Shown here: positions 12,601 through 21,041 of the stretch, one piece after another | Numbering within the stretch: the first letter of the stretch is position 1 | Layout: every line of letters starts with the position of its first letter | Assembly: GCA_943735955.1 (NCBI GenBank) | Contig: OX030968.1 | Location: 6,648,830 to 6,712,829 of the forward strand | Direction: 5' to 3' | DNA length: 64,000 bases | Source of the DNA: Piscicola geometra | Lineage: Eukaryota; Annelida; Clitellata; Hirudinida; Piscicolidae | Translations under genes and position numbers: made by a program | The notes under the pieces: model-generated | Seen by the model: only the letters and a program-made list of their open reading frames with translations | Databases searched by the model: none | What the model was told of the DNA's origin: nothing

Positions 12601-15600
12601 GTCAGAAAAAAAAGTCATGGTGTTTGTTTTTATATAATCATTTTTTTCCACGATGCATTTTTTATACTTTCTTACCATTTTTTCCTGTATTGAGCGCTCT
12701 TGAATTTGAAGAAAGAGCGCTATAGAAATCTATTTGATTGATTGATTGATATTAACGCACTATTTTGATTGTTTTTTTACACATTTTTTTTATCGAAACA
12801 ATAATAGTACCACTAATTCTCAAAGAAAAATCGCCCGAGAACATTCCCGATCTGCTGAGGACGAGGAAACCAAAAAATGAAATTAAATCTAAAAATAATA
12901 TTAAAAAAAGTATTAGTAATAACCAAAATAATAATAATAATAACTCAAATAATAATAATGAAGCTGGCAGTTATGATAATGATGCTTCCGGTCAAGGGTG
13001 TTCCAGCAGCTTGAACTACATCGATCCACTCTACAAGGTTAGCCTAACTACCACATTTTGAAATTCTCCACACTAACACACACACACATACATTTACAGG
13101 ATATATTTTAAAACACTTATATCTATTTCTCTTCTTCCTTTTTGAATTATATTTATAAATAGTTACTTATGAAGAAATTTATTTACTTTTATTTTCAGAA
13201 AAACACGGAAACCAATTACATATGCCAGCGGCAGTATGACTTAACAGGAACAACAGCAACAACCAGATATTTCAACAACGACACTAAAAGCAACATCAAC
13301 AACTACTTCATCAACAACAACATCAACATTACCAACAACAACAACAGTCTCAACTACACCTTCAACAACATTACCCCTGCTAACAACCCCACCACTACTA
13401 CTACTTTCAAATATAACACCACCACCAACAACAACAACAACAACAACAACAATAACAATAAAAATAATAATAATAGTTTGAGTGAAAGTTTGTCTACGTC
13501 ACAAATCCAGCATGTGTGCAAGGTGGTGATGGAGTTAGTAGAGACAGAACGTCACTATGTCAGGGTGAGTGAATGACAGTCACCAACTAACCCATTCTCC
13601 AACTCACCCATCAACCCATTTCTCGACTTACTGGTTAACCCATAACCAACCTTTCTACCCACCCACCCACCATACACACTCACCCATCAATCCACCATCT
13701 AGCCAACCCACCAGTCATCCCACTCACCAACAACCCACTATCCCAACCACCAACAACCAACAACCCACCCACTCAACCCACTAACCCACCAACCAGCCCA
13801 ACCCACCCTTCAACCCAACCTACCCCCCAATCAACCCAACCAACCCACCCAGGACCTCAAAAGTCTTATAGAAAGGTACCTGGAACCCTTGAGAGAAGAA
13901 ATGGTTTTGAGCGGTTCAGAAGTCGACCAGCTCTTTGGCAATATTAGGAGTATAGTGGAGTTCCAAAAAATGTTTCTTCACAGTCTTGAGGAGGCCATTT
14001 CTTTCGTTCCTAACTTTTCGGCCTATCTTCAGGTTGGTGAGGAATTGGTGAGTGGGTTATAGGTTTTGGACGGGGGTTGGGATAAGATCAGGTTATCGCT
14101 CTTGCAACAATCAAAACAACCGTCCCTTTTCATCAACCACCCTTTTCATCAACCACCATCACCAAAAAACCACTACCATCGCAAAAATTAATGCCACAAC
14201 ATCAACCTTCTTTTCCCCGCTACCACACCAGAACTCAGACCAGATAGAAGCAAAATGTCTCCAGAACATGCTGTTCCAGACGGGTCTCTCCTTCCTCTAC
14301 TACGCTCACCACTTCAAACTGTACAGCTCCTTCTGCTCCAGCCACTCCAAGGCGCAGAAGATGATCGCCTGTGGTTCGCTTCGTAATTATAATTATTTAT
14401 TTTATTAAAATATTTTATATTTATTTTTTTTAAAGTTATTTATTTAATTAGAATATTTATATTTATTTAAAAAAAAAGTTATTTATTTATAATATTTGTA
14501 ATATTAATATTTTTTTATTCATTTATTATAATTTATACTTTTTAAATAGATTTATTTTTTATGTTTTATAATTTATGCATTTATTATATTCTATAGTTTA
14601 TTCATTTATTATATTCTATAATTTAGTCATTTATTATATTTTCTAATGAACTAATTATATTTTAAATTATATAAAATACTCGTTGCAATCTCCAAAATTA
14701 ACACATCTATTTCTACCCTTTCCCTTGCCAATCGACAGAAGAAAACGTGGCATTGAAGGAATTCTTGCGGGTACGCAACCCCAGACAGCAGCACTCCTCC
14801 ACCATCGAGTCCCTCCTCATCAAACCCATCCAGCGCATCCTCAAGTACCCGCTGTTGCTGAAGCAGTTGGTCGACGTCACCCGGGGTAGCTCTGAAGAGA
14901 ACAAGTTGCTAAAAGGTTGCTGGGGGGAGGGGGGGGGGAGGGGGAGAGGGGGGTTGAGTGGTAGTGGGGTTATGTGTGTGTGGGTTATTGGGGTTGGGTT
15001 GATGGTCGGGTTGATAATGGTGGATTATGTGGGATTTTAGTGGTGGTGTGGTTATGTGCGGTTAGTGGAGAAGTCTGAATGGTGGGGTTGGTAGTAGAGG
15101 TTTGATTGGTGGGGTTGGTAGTAGAGGTTTGATTGGTGTGGTTGGTAGTAGAGGTTTGATTGGTGTGGTTGGTAGTAGAGGTTTGATTGGTGGGGTTGGT
15201 AGTAGAGGTTTGATTGGTGGGATTGGTAGCAGATGTTTGATTGGTGGAGTTGGTAGTAGAAGTTTGATTGGTGGGATTGGTAGTAGAGGTTTGATTTGTA
15301 GGGTTGGTAGCAGAGGTTTGATTGATGGGGTTGAAAGAGGGTGGAAGTATAATAGGAAAATATTAAAAAATAGTAATGACGAGAGTTAGATGAAAGAATA
15401 GAAATGGTGGAGAATGAAAAATAATTTTGAACCCAATGTTAGTAACTCAATCTGTCAATCAAACTCAAACCAACCAATCGCAGACGCCCTTCACGCAATG
15501 GAGGCGGTCGCAGAGCACATTAATGAGATGCAAAAAATTCACGAAGAGTACGGGGTGGTTTTGGAGGAGTTGGCATTAGTGCACAAGAAGTACTGCATTG

Positions 15601-17494
15601 CCAGTAACAAGGTGTGGTGGAGGAGGAGAGGGGTTTGGTGAGAAGAAGGAATGGTTAAGGGGAAGAAGGGGAAAGGATAGTTGGGTTAAGGGGAGGGAGA
15701 TGGTTGAGTGGCGAAGAATTGATTGGGTGGTGAGAAGAAGAAAAATGTGTTTAAGTGGGTGATGGATAAATTTGTTGTGGATACAAAAGGGTTAATGGTG
15801 GTTAGGCAGAAAAAAAGATAAGTGAATGGATAATAAATAGGAAGTGAATTACCCAGATAAAATAAATAAATAAATCTTTTTTTTAATTATAATTTTTATA
15901 TCGATTTTTATTCATTCTCAATTTTTTTTCCTCTCTCAGCCTTTCAAGGGCATTGACCTCAACGTGGCTGACCTTCAAATGTACGGCACTGTGAACTGGA
16001 TCAACTCCTCGGAAGATGTTCCAAAGGTTTCAGTGCTTTTAAATTTTTTTATTAATTAATTCTTTTAAATGCTGATTCAACTTTTGTCTTTAATCATCAA
16101 AATACAAAGTAGAAACCAAAAAAAAAACAAATCCACATAAACCCACTAAAAAACAAAACAAAAAAAACAAAGCAAACCAAAAATGTATAAAAAAAGCAAA
16201 AACACTTCAACGTTTCTTCCACACCACCCACGAACAGGTGAAGAAGGACTGTGAGTTGTGCACCCTGGTCTTTGTGTTCCGAGAGGCTTTAGTGATAGTT
16301 GCCGTTGAGAAGAAGGGGAAGAAGAAAAAGTCCAGGGTGAGTTGAGGTGCAGGAGGGGGAGGGGTTGTTGTTGTTGGGGTTGATGGGGGTGGTTGTTGTT
16401 TTGGGTTTGTTTTTGGTGGATTAGTTGTGGTGGAGTTGTTATTGTGATTGATGGGGGTTGTTGTGGTTGATGGGGGTTGTTGTAGTGGGTTTGTTGTGGT
16501 GAGATTGTTGTGGTAGTGGTTGTGGGGTTGTAGGGCTGTTAGGAGGTTATTGTGTGTTGTGGTTGTTGTGGTCGGTTGTGGTAGTCATCCATCCACACCT
16601 ATCAACCATCCACTCATCTTCCACAGCTATCTCAATACAAGAGTGGAGGCAAAGGTAAGGGCTCAACAAACAACGGGGCTTCAACCAGTGCAGTTCCTAC
16701 TGAGAACAACGCTGGATACAAGTTCAAGCTGGCCATCCCCATGTCTGAGCTGCAGGTTGCTCGAGAGGAGTGGATGGGTGGGGGGGGGGGAGAATTGTGG
16801 ATAGATTAGTTTGGAAAAAAAGGGTAGATTTTTATGGGCTAGAATGAAACAAAGTGGAGGGTGGTGGGATGGGGGAAAGTGTTGCGTTGTATTAGAAGTT
16901 TGGAATGCGTTTTATTTGTGGAATTTTGTGAAATTAAAGTTTTCATAGTTTCACAAATCAGTTGAAAATCCACCATAAACCACCGCAAACCACTTAGAAA
17001 TTCCAACAAACTCCCTCAAACCACTTCAAACCACCACGAACCATTTCAACCCCCCCTCCCCAAGGTGCGGGCCATGGTGGGGCAAGAAGAAGACACACAC
17101 AGTCTCTGGGAGACGATATACTGCAAGTGTGATAAGGAGGGGAGGCCTCAGAAGATATTTCAGTTTGTGAGGTGAGTTTTTCGTGTTTAATAATTTTTAT
17201 CTAAATTTAATGTTTTTTCATAAATAACTTAAAGCTTTTTGGTGTTTAAAGAATGAATATTTGTATGAGTGAAGTTAACAAGATTTTTTCACCTAAATAC
17301 AATTAATTATATTTTTAATTAATTCATAAATTTCAATTTTTTTCTTTTAAACGGGATTTCCAGTTCCCAGAGAGCAAGGGCGGACTTTTTGAAGGCCATC
17401 CACCAAATGATGAGCTCATCGCACCATCTCCACCCAGCATCTCTCCCTTCCCCACCATCATTACCCCCAAACGAAATCTCACCATCTTCATCAT

Positions 17495-17525
<31 letters not shown>

Positions 17526-18378
17526 AACATCATCATCATTTCCACCACGATCATCATCATCATCTGACCCACATTCTTCGCAACACTTTCAAAACGCATG
17601 CGGAGCAACAACACATTCGAAGCATGTTTGCAAGAAGTTACCGTCTGTTCCCCTCGCCCATCCTCTCAAACCACTTTCGACCCATCAACCCGACCAATCC
17701 ACATCTCTCCAGTCTCATTCAATCCATCCCAAAACATCCCAGTTCCAGCTCAATCATCCAAAAACCCCTCAATCCAGTCACAGCTTTGCCAGCCAACCAA
17801 ACAATCCATCATTCATCCCAACTCTCAATCAACATCAACCAATATATCCACCATCTTCCCATCATCAACACTCACCTATTTCCCACCATTCACTTCCAAT
17901 ACAACCACCTATTCAACCCCCTAACCCCCACCACCACCACCATACGCCCTCAAACCCCAATGAAAGGACTATGAACACTTTTGGCGTTAATACTCTTTCT
18001 AACAACCAAAATAATAATAATAACTCTTTAAATAATAATGGTGGTGTTAAAAATAATAAAAATATTAACTCAGAAAATAATAATAAATCTGGTAGTAGTG
18101 TTATTCCAGAGAATTCTAACACGACTACCATCCAAAACAACAACAACAACAACAACAACAATATAAAAAGTAACAGTAACAACAACAAAACTGGTTACAA
18201 CAGCAACAACATGTCCAACATCAACAGCAACAACATGTCCAACATCAACAGCAACAACATTAACACCACCAACAACAACATCAACAACAACAACAGTAGT
18301 AGTTGTGATGATAGTCTTTCAACCATATATGGCAATCGTAGAAGTTTGAGGTCAGGTCATATCAACACTAACCTCTAA
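461..18378 (+). CDS. sif: Still life/TIAM-type Rac guanine-nucleotide exchange factor, 27 exons, 5' end outside window
   Basis: Rac-specific GEF: the DH-PH module swaps GDP for GTP on Rac at the plasma membrane, and the N-terminal PH-CC-Ex and RBD recruit it to membrane and Ras-type partners. Joined exons give about 2,500 residues. Approximate order in the in-window protein: WH1 remnant 1-40; low-complexity linker to 940; PHn-coiled coil-Ex 940-1140; RBD 1245-1298; PDZ 1299-1400; NHPS/T-rich linker; DH 1790-2025; C-terminal PH 2026-2175; tail to 2503. Family signatures are plain: [19 protein letters not shown] opens PHn, [20 protein letters not shown] is the DH core, [15 protein letters not shown] closes the DH. 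The WH1 start is found in insect still life and not in vertebrate TIAM1. The linkers are far longer and richer in Gln/Asn/Ser/Thr than in known homologues. I am sure of the family; individual exon edges carry their own confidence. Confidence 0.95.
752..816 (+). CDS. sif: sif exon 2: WH1 domain, end
   Basis: Acceptor CCTCTAG. Reads [20 protein letters not shown], the last strand and helix of WH1. The end is uncertain: AAT|gttggt at 816 keeps the next exon open; G|gtgatg at 820 would read the next exon in another frame that soon stops. Confidence 0.75.
817..1452 (+). other. AT-rich sif intron
   Basis: Two copies of a 42-bp unit with GTAGTTGCAGGAGTGAT (822-910), then AT-rich sequence with TAA/ATT runs. 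No gene seen. Confidence 0.6.
1453..1623 (+). CDS. sif: sif exon 3: Asn/Lys-rich linker
   Basis: Clear borders, ATTTTGCAG| and ATACAG|gtttat. 57 codons in phase 0 with an Asn/Lys-rich middle and the end [18 protein letters not shown]. The first 20 codons also read well in the +1 frame (see findings). Confidence 0.7.
1830..2265 (+). CDS. sif: sif exon 4: polyglutamine linker
   Basis: Acceptor GGCAACAG| is the only nearby AG in phase. Starts [20 protein letters not shown], then Gln/His-rich CAA and CAG runs. Donor TCCA|gtgagt; an alternative in the same phase is CAAG|gtagct at 2286. Confidence 0.75.
2430..4527 (+). CDS. sif: sif exon 5: 700-residue low-complexity exon leading into PHn
   Basis: Acceptor CTTTTTCAG|, donor GG|gttgga. 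One 2.1-kb exon of Gln, Ser (TCA codons 3296-3485), Asn, and Thr runs (CAA/ACA then ACT codons 4045-4200). It ends with the more ordinary acidic stretch 4230-4500. The last residues VRMQ-G join exactly to the PH domain in the next exon, matching the VRKAG that precedes PHn in TIAM1. This junction shows the repeat-rich ORF is real coding sequence. It contains [10 protein letters not shown] near the start. Confidence 0.85.
4765..4925 (+). CDS. sif: sif exon 6: N-terminal PH domain, first half
   Basis: Reads [16 protein letters not shown], then [20 protein letters not shown], the first four strands of the TIAM PHn domain with its diagnostic basic patch. Acceptor TTACGCAG|, donor CTAG|gttata, phase 1. 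Confidence 0.93.
5053..6460 (+). repeat. CAACAACACCACCACAACTT array filling a sif intron
   Basis: Variable-length units of CAACAACACCACCAC plus AACTT, 1.4 kb, ending directly on the acceptor of exon 7. Sense strand has essentially no G and no AG until that acceptor. Confidence 0.95.
6464..6561 (+). CDS. sif: sif exon 7: PHn domain, third quarter
   Basis: Reads [20 protein letters not shown] and [12 protein letters not shown], matching the TIAM1 PHn strands. Acceptor at the very end of the CAA/CAC array. Alignment and phase put the end at CTCCAG|gcaggc, a GC donor. Confidence 0.88.
6569..6770. mobile_element. Inverted pair of SINE 3' tails
   Basis: Arm 6595-6633 and arm 6709-6748 are near-perfect reverse complements carrying GTATAGCGCCCTTTACTAAG and its complement, separated by about 75 bp. 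ATCA repeats flank one side. Same tail as at 20563 and 12691. It begins only 8 bp after sif exon 7. Confidence 0.75.
6771..6986 (+). other. AT-rich rest of sif intron
   Basis: AT-rich, poorly complex DNA; nothing recognisable before the acceptor. Confidence 0.5.
6987..7021 (+). CDS. sif: sif exon 8: PHn C-terminal helix
   Basis: 35-nt microexon [12 protein letters not shown] between TTATTCCAG| and AAG|gtggtg. It has the same residue count as the TIAM1 helix that ends in ELENWIT, and phases fit both neighbours. Confidence 0.85.
7281..7389 (+). CDS. sif: sif exon 9: coiled coil after PHn
   Basis: Reads [20 protein letters not shown] followed by [16 protein letters not shown], the PHn-to-coiled-coil junction of TIAM. 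Acceptor CCACACAG|, donor ACG|gtcgtt. Confidence 0.9.
7629..7811 (+). CDS. sif: sif exon 10: Ex (extra) subdomain
   Basis: Charged helical segment starting [20 protein letters not shown] and containing [13 protein letters not shown], equivalent to the TIAM Ex helices. Acceptor CATCAG|, donor GTG|gtgggt (808 also possible). Confidence 0.88.
7995..8236 (+). CDS. sif: sif exon 11: post-Ex linker
   Basis: Starts [16 protein letters not shown] and contains [19 protein letters not shown], like the short motif after Ex in TIAM1. Acceptor CCTTCAG|, donor AG|gtgcgt. Confidence 0.85.
8498..8576 (+). CDS. sif: sif exon 12: linker
   Basis: [20 protein letters not shown] to the donor CAG|gtatta. I see no close match in TIAM1, but both splice phases fit and the borders are good. 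Confidence 0.7.
8577..8934 (+). other. AT-rich sif intron
   Basis: AT-rich intron with a short C/A-rich 3' end before the RBD exon. No repeat array or gene seen. Confidence 0.5.
8935..9096 (+). CDS. sif: sif exon 13: Ras-binding domain
   Basis: [20 protein letters not shown] then [20 protein letters not shown], the ubiquitin-like RBD, which binds activated Ras in TIAM1. Acceptor AATCACCAG|, donor GAG|gtccgt. Confidence 0.9.
9302..10640 (+). repeat. 24-bp minisatellite CTATCTATCCACCCATACAC-GCAA
   Basis: About 55 head-to-tail copies of a 24-bp unit with few substitutions (CACC/CACG/CATC at one site, CACG/CACA at another). The unit is a multiple of 3 and stop-free in several frames, so it reads as an apparent ORF. 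It lies in the intron between the RBD and PDZ exons. Confidence 0.97.
10641..10965 (+). repeat. Degenerate CACACGTACATAACCATCCA repeats
   Basis: Related, more diverged 15-24 bp units that continue the minisatellite up to the acceptor CCAACCAG of the PDZ exon. Confidence 0.85.
10970..11077 (+). CDS. sif: sif exon 14: PDZ domain, first strands
   Basis: [20 protein letters not shown] then [15 protein letters not shown]. The carboxylate-binding loop position reads FGFKV. Acceptor at the end of the minisatellite, donor GAG|gtttga. Confidence 0.9.
11206..11338 (+). repeat. Tandem duplication of about 71 bp, AT-rich
   Basis: Two copies sharing AATAACTGTATATTTCAATA and ATTATACATTGTATA. Intronic, between the two first PDZ exons. 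Confidence 0.85.
11387..11456 (+). CDS. sif: sif exon 15: PDZ domain, middle
   Basis: [20 protein letters not shown] then AAKG, the PDZ strand and helix A. Acceptor CTCGGCAG|, donor G|gtggga. Confidence 0.92.
11457..11778 (+). other. AT-rich sif intron
   Basis: AT-rich sequence with no array or gene visible. Confidence 0.5.
11779..12543 (+). CDS. sif: sif exon 16: PDZ end and NHPS/T-rich linker
   Basis: Starts [20 protein letters not shown], the PDZ C-terminal half, and continues through a long unconserved linker. 12285-12450 encodes a coding minisatellite of NHPS/NHPT units. Acceptor CGCCAG|, donor G|gttttt. Confidence 0.9.
12285..12450 (+). repeat. Coding 12-bp minisatellite inside sif exon 16
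   Basis: Units of CCAACCACCCTT encode NHPS/NHPT repeats in frame in the PDZ-DH linker. It resembles the C/A-rich arrays of neighbouring introns. Confidence 0.9.
12691..12750 (+). mobile_element. SINE tail relic with GATT repeats
   Basis: GAGCGCTCTTGAATTTGAAG, AGCGCTATAGAAATC and then GATTGATTGATTGAT: a diverged copy of the SINE 3' tail, in a sif intron. Confidence 0.6.
12808..13037 (+). CDS. sif: sif exon 17: Asn/Lys-rich linker
   Basis: [20 protein letters not shown], then an Asn-rich run, ending [12 protein letters not shown]. Acceptor CAATAATAG|, donor AAG|gttagc; phases fit. Confidence 0.8.
13199..13564 (+). CDS. sif: sif exon 18: Thr/Asn linker and start of DH domain
   Basis: Low-complexity Thr/Asn codons, then [24 protein letters not shown] (read as two blocks), the first helix (CR1) of the RhoGEF domain. 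Acceptor TTTTCAG|, donor AGG|gtgagt. Confidence 0.9.
13853..14047 (+). CDS. sif: sif exon 19: DH domain CR1-CR2
   Basis: [20 protein letters not shown], then [20 protein letters not shown]. Two donors fit the phase: TTG|gtgagt (14047, stronger) and CAG|gttggt (14032). Confidence 0.9.
14232..14373 (+). CDS. sif: sif exon 20: DH domain middle
   Basis: [20 protein letters not shown] then [15 protein letters not shown]. The acceptor may be 14232 or 14244; donor G|gttcgc is weak but fixed by the alignment and phase. Confidence 0.88.
14374..14738 (+). other. AT-rich sif intron
   Basis: [13 protein letters not shown] AT-rich sequence only. Confidence 0.5.
14739..14915 (+). CDS. sif: sif exon 21: DH domain CR3
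   Basis: [20 protein letters not shown] then [20 protein letters not shown], the most conserved helix of all DH domains. Acceptor CGACAG|, donor G|gttgct. Confidence 0.95.
15084..15330 (+). repeat. 27-bp G/T-rich minisatellite GGTTGGTAGTAGAGGTTTGA
   Basis: About nine copies of a 27-bp unit ending TTGGTGG, downstream of the donor of sif exon 21. The unit is complementary to the C/A-rich acceptor end of the same intron (15448-15480). Confidence 0.9.
15484..15611 (+). CDS. sif: sif exon 22: DH domain last helix
   Basis: [20 protein letters not shown] then [17 protein letters not shown]. Acceptor AATCGCAG|, donor AAG|gtgtgg. Confidence 0.94.
15612..15939 (+). other. sif intron, purine-rich then T-rich
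   Basis: G/A-rich 5' half (GTGGTGGAGG, GAAGAAGG) and an AT/T-rich 3' half with a good polypyrimidine tract. No gene seen. Confidence 0.5.
15940..16026 (+). CDS. sif: sif exon 23: C-terminal PH, start
   Basis: [24 protein letters not shown] (two blocks), the first strands of the DH-associated PH. Acceptor CTCTCAG|, donor AAG|gtttca. Confidence 0.9.
16238..16336 (+). CDS. sif: sif exon 24: C-terminal PH
   Basis: [20 protein letters not shown] and a lysine-rich loop EKKGKKKKS. Acceptor ACGAACAG|, donor AGG|gtgagt. Confidence 0.9.
16627..16755 (+). CDS. sif: sif exon 25: C-terminal PH
   Basis: [16 protein letters not shown] loop, then [13 protein letters not shown]. Contains an internal donor-like AAAG|GTAAGG near 16647, which would shift frame if used. 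Acceptor TCCACAG|, donor CAG|gttgct. Confidence 0.88.
16756..17064 (+). other. sif intron with G-rich start and C-rich end
   Basis: Starts with GGATGGGTGGGGGGGG and GGTGGTGGGATGG; ends with CCACCATAAACCACC and CCCCCCCTCCCC. The two ends could pair. Confidence 0.55.
17065..17171 (+). CDS. sif: sif exon 26: C-terminal PH
   Basis: [20 protein letters not shown] then [10 protein letters not shown], matching the last PH strands. Acceptor CCCAAG|, donor AG|gtgagt. Confidence 0.92.
17364..18378 (+). CDS. sif: sif exon 27: last PH helix and disordered C-terminal tail
   Basis: [18 protein letters not shown] is the closing PH helix. The remaining 320 residues are Ser-, Pro/His- and Asn-rich and look disordered. 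It ends [16 protein letters not shown] before TAA at 18376-18378. Confidence 0.9.
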
Positions 18379-20000
18379 AGAACTATTTATAATTCCATAA
18401 AATATTCAGTCACCAATCTACTGGACAATTCGTGGAGAATATATGTTTTAGTTTCTATGTAGCTAGAATATATATATTAATATATTTTAAAATTATATAT
18501 TAAAAATGAAATGAAATTAATTATATACCGTATTCTTATTCAAATTAAATGAGTAATATTAATAATTCAGTTACGAGTATTATTATAGTTCCCCCTAAAA
18601 CATTCTTTAAAAAATGTGTGTCCGAACTAAGAGTCCAAAAAAATGATTTTTTTCGAAAAATGATGTTGTCTGAATATTATAGGTGTCCGAACAATCTGGT
18701 ATTTTATGGTAATCAAATAAATGTATACTTACAATCAAAAATAATTTTTTATAATATTTACGCAAGAATTAATGAATTCATATTTTTCTTAGACAAATTA
18801 TATTTTATAGTTTATACAATACAATGTATGTGTTGCATTGAGTTGTTTCATCAGTGCGTTAAAATATAAAAAAAAAGTGGGATAAATGCCCTAAATGTTC
18901 GACCAAATCCAATTTTTTTGGTTATATGCAAGTGTAAAATATGAGTTTTAAAATGTTTGCTAGCTTAAAAAACACTGTTTCATGTTTCGATAACCTAAAT
19001 TTTTTTTACAATTTATATAGAATTAATTCATTTAAAAGTTAAAATGGTTTTAAATGATGAAGTTATTTAATTTCATTACTGATTTCTCTGGAACACTGTA
19101 ATATGGTGCACTATTTCACATTATCAAGTGATACTTGTCTGTATTTAAAAACATTTTCTTATTGTATAAAAAAGAAATTATAAAAAATTTTGAAACAGTT
19201 CGTTATATTTACAAAAAATGAAAAGTTGAGAACTATTTTACATTTTATAATATCATATTATATTTTTATTGTTTGTTTTAGTCTAGGACTTTTCCAAAAG
19301 GACTACATCTCTTCCATCTCCATTACTCTCCATCTATTTCTCGTTTACACCGCTGCTTTCAACGAATTTGAATTGTTTCAATGGTCCAATCTTAATTTCG
19401 TCATCAGAATTTCATTTTATCTGGGTTTTTGTTTACTCTTTGCAATTTAAATGTGCGAAGAAGATACATAATACGGTATTTGAGCTTGGTTTTAAGAAAA
19501 TGTTTGAGAATATTTCGCGTCTATTTAAATCGATTAATCCCCAATAAGAAATGTTGAAGCCGTTATTATTATTTTAATAAATATTATTTTAGTTAGTTTA
19601 TTTATTATGTTTAAAAAATTATAGCCAAGGTTTTTAAAGAATTAAATAGACAGAATTTGTGTTTTAAAAATTGATAATGTAAAATCTTATGAATTCCTTT
19701 GTAACATTTAATTTCGTTTTGAATTTTCTCGTTTCATAGAATAAAGAAGAATTCTAGAAGTTTTCAAAACTTTATTTTGTCAAAAGTGGTTTAAATAATA
19801 TGAAATAGATAAGATATCAAGAAATTTAAATCTGATGGAAACTTAAATCTTATAAAATGACATCACAAGTGCTAATCTTGAAGTGATGTGAGATCTGATT
19901 GAAAATTTTTATTACACTTGATTTAATGAAATTTTTACAAATAACTTTTATTACTTTCTAGTTAATCACTTGTGATATTTATTTGAAATCCACAGGTTAG
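18379..20000 (+). other. AT-rich spacer and probable sif 3' UTR
   Basis: AT-rich DNA with several AATAAA signals and no conserved coding segment. Short ORFs here (for example 18549-18869 and 19190-19450) look like chance. Confidence 0.5.
18716..18721 (+). terminator. Candidate sif poly(A) signal
   Basis: AATAAA 340 bp after the sif stop. Others at 19740-19745, 20024 and 20038 could be used instead; the sequence alone cannot decide. Confidence 0.3.
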
Positions 20001-20184
20001 CGGCTGCCATTTTGGCAGCCGCTCAAATAAATTTGTGGAATAAACGGTTTTGGGTATAATATATTAAAATTTTAGAATCTAAAGTCTAAATAAAAATTAA
20101 ATTTAATTAATTAGAATGTTTTTAGTGCAAATGTTGGTGGTTTTGAATCTGTCGAGAATGGCCGCAGCAGACCAAGATGGCCGC
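19999..20184 (+). promoter_or_regulatory. Probable CNOT1 promoter region with YY1-like sites and hairpin
   Basis: A 10-bp perfect inverted repeat AGCGGCTGCC-ATTTT-GGCAGCCGCT (19999-20023) contains CTGCCATTTTGG, close to the reverse YY1 motif. Two ATGGCCGC copies lie at 20158 and 20177; the second, in CCAAGATGGCCGC, fits the forward YY1 motif. YY1 sites cluster at starts of housekeeping genes. This GC-rich island stands out in AT-rich DNA 0.75-0.95 kb upstream of the CNOT1 ATG. No TATA box is obvious. Confidence 0.4.
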
Positions 20185-20562
20185 AGGGAATCAAAGCGCT
20201 CAAGGAGAAAGGATAAAGGAGAAAGCTTTCCATAGCAGCAGCAGTACCAGCGTTGGCAAAGACTTCTCCTTCACCCTCTTTCGCAGCCTCGGCACCAGTG
20301 GCAAGACAGAAAATTGAGAAGAATGATGATTGTGTTTTGAGGATGATGTGGTAATGATTGTGCTGTGGTATGAGTGTTGGTATTGTGGTGATAAAAGAAT
20401 TTTTATTTATGGTGATAGTGATTTTTTGGCGGTGATTGTCATGGTGGGGTGGGTGAGGTTGGATTATTGAGGTTGATCGTGTGTTTATATATATTTTTTA
20501 ATTTATATATATACATATATTGGTAATGGTCTAAAAACCGTTTTATTTAACAAATTTATTTG

Positions 20563-20627
20563 AAGAGCGCCTTTGTTCACTTAGTAAAGGGCGCTATACA
20601 AATCGTTAGTGATTGATTGATTGATTG
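20563..20627 (+). mobile_element. SINE 3' tail with GATT repeats
   Basis: GAGCGCCTTTGTTCACTTAG, AAGGGCGCTATACAAATCG, then GATTGATTGATTGATTGG. Same family as the inverted pair at 6.6 kb. Intergenic. Confidence 0.75.
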
Positions 20628-20891
20628 GTTAAAACAAAAGAAAAGAATCTTAACAATTAATTCGATAGTATAACTAGCAAAAAATTACTATTCTTCTAAG
20701 AAACGTGAAAAATATTTAATTTTAAAATTTAATAAATACCTCACAGATAATCTACTTCCGTTTTTATCATTGATAATGGCCTCTTTGTCCGGCGTAGTTG
20801 ACTAGCAATTTCTAATTATGCCACTCTCGGATTTTTTGATCGTATTTTTTGAAGCGAATTTTCTTGAAAACACTAACGATTTTTTCACCAA

Positions 20892-20917
20892 GAAAGTCCC
20901 CGGCGTTAAGGACTTTC
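20892..20917 (+). promoter_or_regulatory. 8-bp stem hairpin just upstream of CNOT1 ATG
   Basis: GAAAGTCC at 20892-20899 pairs perfectly with GGACTTTC at 20910-20917 (10-nt loop), 22 nt before the start codon. If it lies in the mRNA leader it may slow scanning. Confidence 0.45.
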
Positions 20918-20939
20918 ATCTGTTGTATTAATAGACATT

Positions 20940-21041
20940 ATGAATCTGAGTCCTTTATCATATTCTCTACAACGTATCACATTTGCCGTTACCAACCTCT
21001 CGAAGCGAAATTTTAAGTTGTACGTCGACGAAATTTATAAT
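20940..21041 (+). CDS. CNOT1: CNOT1 exon 1 (start codon)
   Basis: [20 protein letters not shown] then [14 protein letters not shown], nearly residue for residue the CNOT1 N-terminus. Donor AAT|gtaaaa. The 5' UTR is not delimited. Confidence 0.93.

Noticed and set aside
18549..18869. 106-codon ORF after sif
   Set aside because: AT-rich, no homology recognised, probably 3' UTR or spacer.
19190..19450. Hydrophobic 86-codon ORF
   Set aside because: AT-rich spacer, no recognisable family, composition explains the Phe/Ile/Leu content.
19999..20023. Histone mRNA 3' stem-loop
   Set aside because: Stem is 10 bp with a 5-nt ATTTT loop, unlike the 6-bp stem and 4-nt loop of histone mRNAs, and there is no histone gene.
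20166..20310. Short ORF beginning ATGGCCGCAGGG as a CNOT1 first coding exon
   Set aside because: The true N-terminus is at 20940, matched residue by residue; this ORF has no in-phase donor to the next exon.
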